From the NCBI GenBank assembly GCA_008638375.1, contig CM018038.1, positions 14,840,515-14,904,514 of the forward strand: DNA of 64,000 nt, read 5' to 3'. Under the pieces are notes generated by a model. The model saw only the letters and a program-made list of their open reading frames with translations, was not told the origin of the DNA and ran no database searches. A program made the translations under genes and the position numbers. How positions within the stretch are numbered: the stretch's first letter is position 1; every line of letters begins with the position of its first letter. Source of the stretch: Nyssa sinensis (taxonomy: Eukaryota; Streptophyta; Magnoliopsida; Cornales; Nyssaceae). Below are positions 51,461-63,221 of this stretch, piece after piece.

Positions 51461-51640
51461 GTTAATCCATGAAGATTCTTGCTACAACTTGCGTGTGTGT
51501 ATTTCCTGTTAGGATAAGTTTTTTTACATACCAGTCTCAAAAAAAGAACACAACATCAAAGTTAATCAATGAAGACTGTTGCTAAATCTTGTGTGCGTGT
51601 GTATTTCCTGTTAGGATAAGTTCTTTTACACACTGGTCCA
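51461..51640. repeat. two-copy tandem duplication, 100-bp unit
   Basis: GTTAATCCATGAAGATTCTTG at 51461 recurs as GTTAATCAATGAAGACTGTTG at 51561. Both continue to TGTGTATTTCCTGTTAGGATAA. It lies downstream of the PWWP gene, possibly in its 3' flank. Confidence 0.85.
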
Positions 51641-52096
51641 CCTCTCTCTTCAAGGGTGACAAATGAAAAGTGAAGAATGCCTTACCCTGGGGACATTGCC
51701 AAAGGGCAACCTAAATTTACAAGGAAAAATGAAAAACAAGGATTACGTGTTGTCATACTAATTCATAGCTAAAACTCAAAACTTCAGTATGAGCATATTC
51801 AAGTCTGACCAACTAACAGCAATGGTGAATAAATAACATTCATTGTTTTTTTGTAAGTAGTCAGATTTTGCCATACCACTGTTCAAGCAGCAGCAATTAA
51901 CTAATAGGTACTAAGAAACCCTTTGATTAAGAGTATTTTCACTTTTTTTATCACATTTTGAGCCCACTACAGTTGAATACATCAGCACTTTTAAGTACCT
52001 CAATCATACCAGAAACAGTAGATTTTAACAATACTGAACCTTGCACAAAAATTATAATTCCATACCATGACTCTGGGTGAAAAGAACTAGTCGCCG

Positions 52097-55000
52097 TCAA
52101 TCACGATGAACAGACTTTGGATAAATGTGTCCATTTCGGTGGAACGGAGACCCAGAAGGAGCAATCAAACCAAGACTTTGCATTACTTTCATTCTTCGTG
52201 CACTCAGTTCTGGAGATTTTCCAAGCAGAGGGATTGCCTGAGAACAGCGTTACAAACTTACCGACCAATTAAAGCATGAAAGTTGAAATAGCAAGCTTGA
52301 AATGGATGAAAAGATTAAGTGAACTCACAGATTCAGGACCATTAGATCTCAATATTTCCTGCATCCCACCTTGCTTTGGTCTGCTTTTTGCTTCCGCAAC
52401 AGTTTTTTTCGAAAGTAAATCTCCATTCTTCACAGTTGTTTGCAGTGTCTTGGGAGAAAGTGAAAGCTTCATGATGAAATCATAATGAAAAGACCAGATT
52501 CCATTGTAGAAAGATCAATATATGTGAGAAAGCACAAGTTTCATGAAAGACACGGGAAAGAGAAAGTTAAGCGTACTCACAGATATAGGAATATTTGGCT
52601 CCAGGTTTTTGTTCACCTTATCTTGCTTTCGTTTTTTGCTTTTTGCTTCTGTGGCTTTGCCTGGAAGTAAATTGCCATTCTTCACAATTGTTTGCAGTGC
52701 ACTGGCAGCTGGTTTTTTTCTTGAAGAGAGCCTTGCCTAATACAAGCTTCAGTCTTCAGATTTACAAATCAAAACACAGGATAAAGCACAAGTCCTAAAG
52801 AAATTGGGTGGAAGAAGGGTACTCACAGATTTTGGGCTATTTGGGTCAAGTTTCCTTTGTACTTCATCTTGCTTTCGTTTTTTGCTTCTTGCTTCCTCAG
52901 TTTTTACTGAAAATGAATTGTCATTCCTCACCTTTGCTTGTGGTGTATTGGCAGCCAATATCATTTGAGAGACCTTTGCCTGATTCCAAGATTACACACC
53001 CACACACACATACGTCACAAGGACAAGCATCGAAGGTCTGAATCATGAACAAAGGTCACTAGCCAGTGTGGGTCCTACTAAATTGTACGGTCAAGGCAGT
53101 GGACTAGAAACAAACCCAAACTTTGGCATTATTAGAACAAAATGGTTGCTCTCTGACTTGACCCTGTGTTGTTCAAAAAATATTGCAAGACAATAATGCA
53201 GCAAGAAACTCACATTAGTTCCATTGTCAACCAAGTTCTTCTTAACATTATGTTGCTGTGTTCGTTCATTTTCTGAAGCATTGTCTGTTGAAGCTTTAGC
53301 ATCAAGATCAGTCTTCAGCATTCTAGTTCCCTGAACCCTTGCAGCTGAATGTTTCCCCAAAGCACCACTTGTCTGAAAATAAGTTCACATGTCTTCGTAG
53401 TCAGTAATAGAGAGCAAGCATAAGCTTTACTGGAAAATATGATCATGAAATATCAGAACCAAACTTACAGAAGTTGGGGATTCTAATTCCTGGCATTCCT
53501 TGAGTAGATTTCGCTTTGACCTTTTGTCTTGAGAAGCGACAACTCTGACCTTTTCTGCCAAGGGAACAATATCTGATCAAATGTTAATACCCCTAAATAA
53601 TAAAAATGGTAGACTTATCAAACAATAGTAATAATAATAAAAAAGTAGAACTTTTAAGTAGCTTAAAAGATTGGTAAACTACAATGCTAATTTTTTACTG
53701 ATAACTTGAACTATAACCAGGATCAAACAAACTTAACAGAACTAAATCTGTACTTTTTAAAATTTCATCATTAGTATTAATATTTTACCTACAAGTTAAT
53801 ATAATTTACTAATGACCAACGCATGAATATCAAGCAACCAAAGTGAGGGGAAGAGTCGCAAGCCAGGCAAGGTTGAAAATCCAGGAAAACCAACACATAA
53901 TATAGGAGCCTCAAATTATAGCACTTTAATCTGAAGCATAACTGTCAAAGGCCATTCCTTCAAAACTCTATGGTGCAAATATGATTCTAAATATAGGTAA
54001 AGCGTAAAGGTGGTCATATTCACCAGCCCCAATACAACAAATCATATATGGTGCATTTTTTTTTTTTTGGGGGGGGGGATGATATAGGACAGATGTGTTA
54101 CTTGCCAAAATCATGTATATTTGTTTCAAAATTATTTTAGGAGTACCTAGTTTTCAAATTTGTTATTTTTCATAAAATTTTTATTTCTTTTTGTTTTCTT
54201 TTCTAAATAGGATTTTTTTTAATCTAGTAAGATTAAGACTTTCAATATCTATATATAGGACTGTAATTCTCCATTAGAGACATCTTTCCTTTTATCTTTA
54301 ATAAAATTTATAGAAATTTTTCTCTTGCTTACTGATGGAGTCCAGATTTTGGACATTGACGTGCTCATATCCAGAATAAGGATTTGCCTAACTAGATGGT
54401 AACTGACAAAGACAAAATTAGAAATTCCATTGACGTTAGTTGTGGGAATGAGGCTTTGTGGGTTGCGTTCAATGAATTGAGGCAAGATGTCAACCAACAG
54501 ATTGATGAGACTGATGAGATGCTTCAGAAATTCGATCTTTATGCCAACGGAGACCCTCCAGTTGATATAAACCACGCCAGAAGATTTGTCCAACGCCAGC
54601 CTGCTAATAGGCCTGTGCTAAAAAGACGTCCTCAGCAACGGCTATCCTCTGTGGATTATTCGAGAAGAATTTGTTGTAATATTTAGAAGAGACATACATC
54701 ATAGAGATCGAAATGGATACAACAGAGAACACATTTTCCAAAGTTATCATATGAAAATTGATCTACCATCTTTCAATAATCATTTTCTTTTTCATATCAA
54801 GACAAAAATTGAAGTAAAGATTGTTTGTCTAATAAGGCAAGAAAATAATGACTAAAATTTCAAAAATAAGACACCATATGTTTTGTCCATCTTCTCTTTA
54901 AATTATTTTTGCAACGTTGTTCATTTTTCAACAATAATGTTTATTTTTAAGATAGTAGGAGTAGCACCTATAAGAGATAAAATGAAAGAAAACTAGTTAA

Positions 55001-58000
55001 GATAGTATATGTACAAAGAAGACCAGTAAATGCACCAATAAGGAAGAGCAAATGTAGTGGAATGATGAGATAAGATTCATGTAGCCGACCCTAAATAGTT
55101 GGGAAAATGCTTTTTTTGAGTTGAGTAATTTGGCAATTTGAAAACAAATGTACTTTTTTTAGGAAAAAAAAATAGGACTCAATATGGTTATTATTATTAT
55201 TTTTGATAAGTGACTCAATATTGTTAATTTAATTTAATTTAAAGTGTGTGCATAATGGAACATTAGGATTGTTGGACAAATTTAAATTGCTCTGTTGGAA
55301 ATCTAGGCTCTGTTTTGTTGCTGAAAGATCCTGGTAATTCTGTGCAGAGTTGTAAGGTTCTTTCTAAAAATATCATGTGTGATTGATACTAATTTTCTAC
55401 TATTCAATCATCAAAAGAATTAGCTTCCTAGAAAATGTGAAACTTGTACAATGAACAATGTGTATGGAGACCTGGCTTGGACAATTTGGTGTTTGGATCT
55501 ATCACAAGGGAGGAGGTTGATTTTTTTTATTTTTGGAGAGACCTTTTAGGGAGGAAGAGGTAGTTTTGGCTTCGAAGGATTGTGATGGTAATAAAGCCCA
55601 GGCTCAAATGGTTTTATGATGGCTTTTTATAAGCAGTATTGGACCGTGATTCGTGAGGATGTATTAGGAGTGTTTGTTTATTTTCATGAGCATTAAAGGT
55701 TTGGAAAAAGCTTAAATGCGTCTTCCATACCTTGATTCCAAAGAGAAAAGGGGTGGAAAATATGAAGGCTTTTAGGCCAATAAGATTGGTGGGGAGTGTG
55801 TACTAGTTGTTGGCTAAGGTTTTAACTTTGAGGCTAAGAGAGGTGCCGGGGAATATTATCTCTAGAAGCCAAAATGCATTTGTAAGGGGAAGACAGATCT
55901 TAGATGCAGTATTGATAGCCCATGAATGTGTTGACTGTAGGAGGAAAAAGAATGAGGAGGAGCTGGTGTGTAATTTGGATATAGAGAAAGCCTATAATCA
56001 TGTAAAATGGGGCTTCTTATTATTCTTGCCAAAGAAGATGAGCTTTGGAGATAAGTAGAAAAGATGGATAGAAGCTTGAGTTTCATCAGTTTTATTCCCA
56101 ATGCTTGTTAATAGGGTCCAACTGGCTTCTTTCAGTCTTCTCGAGGGTTAAGACAATGGAATCCTTTATCTCCTTTCTTATTTGTTATTGTTATAAAGGC
56201 TCTTAGCAGGTTATTGGCCAGAGCAATGGAAGGGGGTTTGCTAAGGGGTTTTGCAGTAGAGAATGGTAATGGTAGAAGGGTAGATATTATCCATCTTCTG
56301 TTTGCAGATGATACTATCATTTTTTTGTGAGAGAGAGAAGAATCAATTGCTTTATCTGAGATGTGTTTTGTTGTGCCTTGATGCAGTTTCAGGCTTCAAG
56401 TAAATTTGAGGAGTGAAGTCATTCCGGTGAGGGAAGTGAGAGAGGTGGAGGTATGGGAGTCGATAGTAGGGTATAGTGTAAGCCAATTTCCTTCCACTTA
56501 TTTGGGCTTACCATTGGGTGCTTATGGGAGATCATTAGCGGTGTGGGATCTAGTGGAGAGGTTTTAGAGACAATTGGCGGGGTGGAACTGTGGAAGGGAC
56601 AATATATGTCGAAGTGAGGAAGAATCACTATAAAGAGTACACTGGCCAGTCTTCCAACTTATTTTATGTCCATTTTCCTGATGTTGCCTTTGGTGGAGAT
56701 AAAATTGGAGAAGCTTCAACAAGACTTTCTTTGGGAAGGCAAGGATGGGGAGAGGAAAATACATTTAGTTCGATGGGATAAGGCAAAGCTTCCCATCTCG
56801 GGAGGTGGATTGGGATTCAAGGATATGCAGGTGCTTAACAAAGATTTGATAGGGAAATGGTTGTGGAGGGAAGTGGTAGAAACTAAATACGGTAGCAAGG
56901 AAGGGGGATGGTTTTGCAAGGGAAGTGATGGAACCTTTTGGGTGTAGGGTTTGGAAGCCATTAAGAGGGGAAAAGTGGATTTTCATTCTAATGTTCAGTT
57001 GGAAGTGGGGGAGGGGTTGAGAGTGAGATTTTGCAAGGATGCATGGAGCATTGATGACCCTTTGGTAGTTTCCTACTTTTTCAAGCTAGCAAGGAATAAG
57101 GATGCTCAAGTGGCAAAGTATGTGGATCACGTAGGAGATAAACTTATATTGAGCCCTTGCTTCCAAAGGGACTTTATGATCGGTGGTTAGGAGAGGTGGC
57201 GGGATTGTTGGAGGTGCTAAGTAGATTTCTTGAGGTTGAGTGTAAGGATGATGCGATGATATGGAAGATGAATAATAGCAAAGAGTTCTTGATTTGTTCT
57301 TTTGATAATACTTGGTGGGCAAGGAGGAGAAGACTTTTCCTTTAAAGTTGGTATGGTGGTCACAGGTTATAAGGTAGCCTTTTTGCTTGGTTAGTAGCTT
57401 GGGGTGTTATATTGACTACGGATAATCTCTGGAGGAGAGGTTTCCAACTATCTAGACGATGTTGCATGTCTAAGCGTGAAGAGGTGGTGGACCATCTACT
57501 TGTCCACTGTAAGATGGCAAGACACGCTTGGTTCTTGATCTTCTACTTATGTGATTGCACATGGGTTATGTCGGCCACTATTTGCGAGGTGTTTCTAGGT
57601 TGGAGGTGTAGTAGGGCTAGAAAGAAAGTTCGAGTAGCGTGGAGAATGGCACATTTATGTTTGTATGGTGCCTTTGGAGGGAAAGGAATAGGACAATCTT
57701 TGACGGGATTGAGAAGTCCCATGCTTGTTTCAAAGATTATTTTTTACGATTACTCTTTTTTTTGGCTTAAAGAGGCATATCCAATGTACTTAGATACTTA
57801 TATAGGTCTTCATTTTTTTTTTTTGAGGGGGAGGGGGGGGGGGTTCAAGGCTTTAATTTTTTGTGGCCCACTCCCTTTTGTGTAATTATGGGTTCGCCCC
57901 CCTTGGGTGTCTTAATGAATATACCTCTTTGCCGATTAAAAAAAAAAACCATGATAGAATCACAACTAGGATTCTGTGTTTGATTGATAAATATTATGCA

Positions 58001-58993
58001 TATGTAGCACGAGGTAAGGAGAGAGGCATTAAAAAAGTTATTGTAAATAGCATGACCCCGTGAAAAAATTGCCTGACCTTCAGATTTAGATCCTTTCCCC
58101 TTTGATCTAACAGATTTGAAGTCAGGAAGATCCTACAGCCAATTCCAGTTATTGAAAAAAACCCATCAGTTACAAAGCATCCCAGATCATTGGCTACCTA
58201 AGAGATGAAAACCCACTGTACTAATAACCTTCTTTATGTTATCCAAAAGGGACATATCCTTACCTGCTCCAGAGATTTCTTAAATATTTCACTATGGCTA
58301 CCACCGTGTTGCTTGAGTATCTAAGAATTCAAAGATACATCTTGATTAGACATAAAATAAAGGGGAAAAAATGAAGAGCTGATAAAACCTGTGTCCAATT
58401 ATTTGTGCTTAAAAAAGGAAAGTTAACAACTACAGAGGGTTGGAGCAATATATTGAAATTTACATTCTCAAACTCCGAGCGATATTTCATGGGATCCACA
58501 TACACGCTGCAGGAATAAACAACAGTTACTGAAGCTCATGAATGTACAGTCCAGTGAAAAAACACAAGACAACCAAGCAGGGATAAAACCACTTACTATT
58601 TATAGCTGCCGTACAGTCGAACAAGAACTTCACTTGCTGATCTATTACTGGGTTTATTGCTACCTCTCACAGTGTTGTCATCAACAACCTACCAACTACA
58701 TAAATGAATAAACAAACAAACAAACGATAATTGTTCTTCCAGGAAATGGAAAAACTCAACAGAATTATTGTCTATTAACAGGCAAAATTAGAAAGTCTCA
58801 AACATTGAGTGCCACATAAATCCTGCAAACATGGCACTACATATACCTGTGCAGGCCACCATGAGGTGCCAAAGAGCCTAATCCATATTAAATCCCCTAA
58901 GATGACCTCCCCATTTAATTGAGTAGCCGCAGCTGCATCCCCACCTTCCTTGTCAACAAAACTTTGATTACTTACAAGGTGCTTACCTTTCAT
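52097..58993 (-). CDS. PWWP-domain protein with tandemly duplicated exons
   Basis: Eleven coding exons: 58993-58847, 58688-58597, 58506-58464, 58320-58264, 58132-58078, 53554-53469, 53372-53214, 52979-52827, 52736-52581, 52466-52329, 52237-52097. They sum to 1227 nt, 408 residues plus TGA, and every phase closes with GT-AG introns. A PWWP domain spans about residues 31-110: GDLIWIRLFGTSWWPAQ (signature SWWPAQ 44-49), VRLYGSYKY, YVDPMKYRSEFE. PWWP domains read methylated histone H3 and bind DNA in the nucleus. The rest is basic and low complexity, with KKRKQ-type nuclear localisation motifs; the end GKSPELSARRMKVMQ looks conserved. Exons 8, 9 and 10 encode related 46-52 residue repeats. Intron 5 (4,523 bp) is filled with transposons. 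The start is the first ATG giving the domain; a uORF overlaps it. Exact family name not recognised. Confidence 0.88.
53555..54070 (-). other. PWWP intron 5, gene-proximal part
   Basis: Intronic sequence without a recognisable element, ending at a poly-T tract and a ten-base G run (54069-54078). Confidence 0.4.
54140..54790 (+). mobile_element. LTR-retrotransposon remnant with gag start
   Basis: A TATA-like TCTATATATAGG at about 54247 followed by a short leader looks like the end of an LTR. A frame at 54396-54686 (FNELRQDVNQQIDETDEM, then basic RRPQQRL) has the charged, coiled-coil-like character of an early gag. After its stop, the next stretch reads YHMKIDLPSFNN around 54748-54783, the start of the Ty3/gypsy gag core. 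No pol is present. Old, inactive fragment, antisense to the host gene. Confidence 0.45.
54950..55115 (+). mobile_element. RTE-type LINE 3' tail fragment
   Basis: Decodes to APIRDKMKENLVKIVYVQRRPVNAPIRK, the C-terminal pattern seen in plant RTE-clade elements. It is followed by CCGACCCTAAATAGTTGGGA, the usual 3' end of that clade. Only about 165 bp remains. Confidence 0.65.
55480..57948 (+). mobile_element. 5'-truncated L1-type LINE in PWWP intron 5 (antisense to gene)
   Basis: The plus strand carries a broken ORF2 from the reverse transcriptase onward: TLIPKRKGVENMKAFRPI, SQNAFVRGRQILDAVLIAHE (55868-55927), NLDIEKAYNHVKW, a QMILSF remnant of the FADD box near 56305, LGLPLGAYGRS-type sequence near 56505, LISGGGLGFKDM near 56790, and a zf-RVT-like CCMSKREEVVDHLLVHC at 57460-57512. 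It ends CTTTGCCGATT plus poly-A at about 57938-57948. Endonuclease and ORF1 are absent. Confidence 0.8.
57949..58077 (-). other. end of PWWP intron 5
   Basis: Short intron remnant between the LINE poly-A and the exon 5 donor (GTCAGG). Confidence 0.6.
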
Positions 58994-61240
58994 AGCTTAC
59001 CTTCCCATTTTGCATGATCCACTCTGGCAATCAAACATAAATCATGCATCTCTCAGAAGCAACAAAATGAGAGTCAGATAACTAATATTCAAAATTATGT
59101 TCCTCAACACAGGTCATCTTGTTAATAGAGTTAACAATGGAGGGGGAGGGGGGGGGGGGGGATAAAAGCAATATAGGACTATTTTATTGGTCTATCTAAG
59201 TGGAAACTGTTGATCTGTTCCACTGAGAAGTTTCACTTTACTGCCGCATAGGTGAGTTACTTCTGAGCATAGCTAGCCATTAAGTAAATAACAAACTCAA
59301 GAGTTCATTTATAAAAATATTTTTTGAGGTCAAGATTATTAAATGACCAACAACTCCCGTGGTGTATCAAATATAATACACACAGAGTTCTCTCTTCCAG
59401 ATAAATTGACTAAGATAAGCATAAAATGGGTTTCACTTTCACAGGTCAATGTTCTTGATATAACGTAAAAACTCGCTTACGTTTACCTCATTGACACCAT
59501 GTTGTAGGTTTGCACCTTGGCATGTAAGACTACACTATGAATTACATATAATTCATCATCAATCATGGAATTTTTCCAAAAATGAAAATGAACTGCTGAG
59601 TATGAACATAACTTATCAACGCGAAATAGACTAATAAGGCCACAGAAATAAAAACACCAGCAACAAATTCCACCAGATAACTCTTCTTCTCTCTCATATG
59701 CATATAATTGTTTAGGCTCCCTCATACCAACCAGAGAATCATTTACCTGCACAAATCTGGTGAATGAGATCATGATGGAATCTCATCACACTAGGTCCAT
59801 TAGAAAACCAACTCAATCACTGCAGCCATCACATAACCAATGCCACAGAAAAACCCACATGTGATATAGTAACCTTCCTTTGAGGTTCTAAAACCTTTTC
59901 ACTCCTCCCCAAATCTTTGAAGCCAGTTCCTACTAAGACTTTGTTGAAATTTGCTAGGGTCCAGCATCAAGGGCCTCGCATTCCTTTAAGGACCACCTTC
60001 TCCTGCTCTTACAAATCACATTAAACTTATTTTCCATAGAATATTAGTGCACATTTTTCTAGCTTTTTGGTCAACACCACCAACTTTAGTTAAGGATGAT
60101 GTTAGGTGGTAAAATTACATTTAATTCCCAACTTTATTATGAGAGCAATCCATTTTTCTGTTAGTGTAAGAGACGCATATTTACACACAAACGAGATCCA
60201 AGGTGTGAGGCATAAATCACATAAGAATCTCACACATTGTAGTATAGCCTTAGATTACTTAGGCTTAAAGAACTTTCTGGTGAGGATTTGCATCAAAGCC
60301 TACTGTAGAGCAAGCCTCAAGGCATAGACTCAGAATCAGAATCTTTTCACGATAAAGGTAGTTGAAACAATTCAAAATTACATATAAACAATTCACTATA
60401 ATGCATTCGAAGTGAGTTTCAGTCCAAATTTTCAATAAAATGAGAGATCATTTATTGAACATTAAGTGGTATTCCGTCCTTCATATACAGAATTTCTATA
60501 AATGGAAGAAGGAAAAAAAAAAAAAGAAGATTTAATAATTAGACTCAAAGAACTTCAGCCCTTTGAAGTTGCACACATAATGCTTACAACAGTGAAAATT
60601 CTAGTAATTATGCAAATAGACTACTCATTACACGAAAAGCCAAATCCTCACTAATAGTATTACAGAAATTTTCATATTCAGTTACATAAATTTTGTCTTG
60701 CCAGGTGCGAATTAGTAGTGTTTTATGATGTAAAATTGATCACATCATAAATAATTCTTGAGACAGGGATGGGCCATAAATGCACCAAGATTACAAAGCC
60801 ACGTTTGGGGTTAGGCCTGTAATAAGCTATTGCACGCACACATTCATATGCACAAATGTGCCCTAAAATTTTGACATAACTCTGCTAGCTATAATACGTG
60901 TGACTGGTACAAATGACCTTCAATTTTCTTCGCTACAGACCAACAAACACAGAAAGCGTAAGAAAACGAATTAGGAAGCACATAGAACGAGCTCGCTCAA
61001 AGGCTGCAGTCCTAAAATGTAAATTACCAGGAGTTCAGAACATCAATACTCTGGTCCATATAAACTTCACATAAATTAATCTCAAACCCAAACAACAACG
61101 ACAACAAAGGTAAGGATACTTACATGCAGAAGCAGAAGAGTTGGCTTTTAGCTTGAGAGAAACTAAACCTGGCCTCCCTCCTTCTCCCTCTAGAAACTTC
61201 AAAGCCAAAAAACAATATAGAGAGAGAAAGATAAGCGTTT
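58994..61240 (-). promoter_or_regulatory. 5' UTR, leader intron and promoter region of the PWWP gene
   Basis: A good donor GTAAGTATCC at 61123-61114 ends a likely untranslated first exon near 61124-61240. An acceptor ...TTGCCAG at 59024 would begin the exon containing the start codon, at 59023. The intron of about 2.1 kb between them contains no supported gene; it has a 14-base G run at 59148-59161. A possible further leader exon ends at a GTAAAT donor near 59748. Leader structure is inferred, not proven. Confidence 0.45.
59148..59161. repeat. poly-G tract
   Basis: Fourteen consecutive G bases in the leader intron of the PWWP gene. Confidence 0.9.
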
Positions 61241-61339
61241 TTTTGGTTCTTGAAAAAGAAAGTACAAAGTTTTATTTGAGGATTCTTCTCCTTTCGGCCT
61301 GTTTAGATGGCCGATTTTGGATCTTGAAGATGTGAATAA

Positions 61340-62060
61340 AAAGTTTATATTTTAATTTTATACTTAGATGAATAAAATTATTAATAAAAGTAATAAAATT
61401 TGATGTGACATTAAAATTATATTTTTAATAATAAATTTTTTTAAAATTTTTAAAAAAGTAAATTCTTAAAATATATATTTTTAAAATATATGATTAAAAA
61501 ATTAAAAAATATAAATTTAAAACAATAAATAAATATTTAATAAATTTAATAATTTATTAAATATAAATATTAATAAAAATAATTATTAATAAATGTAAGA
61601 AGTAAAAAAAATAATTAATATATATAATCTAAAAGTGTTATCAACCTTAATAATAATATGTTACAAAAATTTATATAAATAACGATAAAATGATTGTTAA
61701 AAGTAATTTCATAAAAAAAGTAATTAAGATTTTTTATTTTATTATTTTTATATTATTAATAAAATATAATTATAATTAATTCTATCTCAAATAAATATTT
61801 AAATTTAGAATAAAATATCACTTATTCTATTCTATTTTCTTATTCCGTGGAACAAACATAATTTCATGGATTTGATATCTGTTTCTTTTTTTTTTCTCAA
61901 ACTAAATAAAATAATTCGAAGTGTTTTTTTATTTCTTTTTTTCTGAATAAAACGTTGCGATGGTCTTTCACTTTTCAGTTTTCTCGGACCGTCCGATTCT
62001 ACACCGGGCCCCACTGAACTACGCTCTCATTTAGCACCGAATGGCGTTGGTTTTGCTAAC
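61340..62060. other. AT-rich divergent intergenic region
   Basis: Very AT-rich low-complexity DNA between the head-to-head PWWP and cysteine-rich genes. No element is identified. Confidence 0.45.
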
Positions 62061-62099
62061 CTAAGCCGTCTGCGCATATCAGCCTGTTTAAGTTAACAT

Positions 62100-62834
62100 G
62101 TGCCGCAGTTCCCGATTCGCCCGTCTCCTCTCCCCTTCCCTTCGAACTAATCGTTTCTCGTCCGATAAACCCCAGCACCTGGACATTAAATACTTTCTCT
62201 CCCCCTAAATACTTTCTCTCTCTAGGATTGATTGGAGGTAAGAGAACTGATCTTAGCAACATTGAACACTAGGGTTTGCAAACTTTTTGATGAATTACTT
62301 TCTCTGTGTAGATATAGATATTTTACATTTGGGGTTCTTTTTACTGTGTGTTTGGGGTATGTCGTTCATCCTCATACATATTTACATTTATATTTATATG
62401 GTCCTTGCTCTCTATTATTATATTATACATATTTACATTTATATTTATATGGTCCTTGCTCTCTATTATACATTTGTATGGAGGTTTCCTATTTCTTATG
62501 CTGTACAATCTCAGCAGAGCACCAAGTCAAACAGTTTATTGGTGTTGTAAAATATTATATACCTTTGAAATCTAGGGTTTTGCTCATTGAAACTGAGTTA
62601 GATGTCCAATATTGTAAAGGCATGTTCAAGCTCTAAGCACTCCATTACCATTTTCGATTAGTTAGTTATATGTGCATGAAAACAATATAAATCCAATCTA
62701 TGCATCCATTGCAGCTGATATATATATATATATATGCATTTCTGCATACTACTTATTTTTTCAATTTGATCTTTCCTTAATAAGGGAAAGACTACAAGAA
62801 GGTTGTGGAGTACAAGCTTGTACTGTCAGCAATA
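62100..62834 (+). promoter_or_regulatory. 5' leader of the cysteine-rich gene, with probable leader intron
   Basis: CT-rich sequence at 62120-62225 is typical of a plant 5' UTR. A donor GGAG|GTAAGAG lies at 62238. Acceptor candidates are TTGCAG at 62714 and AATAAG at 62783. The putative intron holds a 51-bp tandem duplication (ACATATTTACATTTATATTT at 62376 and 62427) and a TA microsatellite at about 62718-62736. Confidence 0.4.
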
Positions 62835-63221
62835 ATGGTGGATTGGTGGTGGTCTTTATTGGGCGCCGCTGTACCGGCTGTAGTGGCAGGGCAAGCTTTC
62901 AGGATGAAGAAGAGGCGAGGGGAAGAGCAGAGGTTGAAGAGTGCACGAGGCCGTGAGAAGAGCTCTGATGATATTTTTGTTTGTGAGAGAGTGTGTACTT
63001 CAAAGAGAATGCTCAAGAAGGTAGGGGCATTTTCTAAAGAACCAACTCTTGATACTTGTGTTACTGTCTGTGGTGTGTCTCAGCTTGACGCTTGCGCTGA
63101 TGCATGCGCTCGGACTGTGTGTGTAAATCAACACCAAGTGCCCAATTGGAATGATATTTGTCTCAGGAGGTGCCAAAGTGAGTGCCTTAAGCTCTCAAAT
63201 TCTTCTGCAATGTCTTCGTAG
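62835..63221 (+). CDS. small cysteine-rich plant-conserved protein, function unknown
   Basis: A 128-residue frame starting MVDWWWSLLGAAVPAVVAG. The open frame extends ten codons upstream to an earlier ATG (62805), but the MVDWWW start looks right because it begins a hydrophobic N-terminal segment. Residues 4-22 could be a membrane anchor or targeting segment, followed by basic MKKRRGEEQRLKSARGR. The C-terminal half has ten cysteines at 50, 54, 75, 79, 87, 91, 96, 109, 113 and 117, making five C-x3-C pairs. Such pairs occur in disulfide-bonded proteins of the mitochondrial intermembrane space, but the spacing does not match small Tims or CHCH proteins. I recall near-identical proteins in other plants without a known role. 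Head to head with the PWWP gene. Confidence 0.85.
   Translation: MVDWWWSLLGAAVPAVVAGQAFRMKKRRGEEQRLKSARGREKSSDDIFVCERVCTSKRMLKKVGAFSKEPTLDTCVTVCGVSQLDACADACARTVCVNQHQVPNWNDICLRRCQSECLKLSNSSAMSS

Noticed and set aside
59483..59773. 96-codon minus-strand frame upstream of the PWWP gene
   Set aside because: No family features; it falls in the inferred leader intron and contains a splice donor-like site.
62232..62636. 134-codon open frame upstream of the cysteine-rich gene
   Set aside because: It is made largely of the 51-bp tandem repeat in the putative leader intron and has no recognisable domain.
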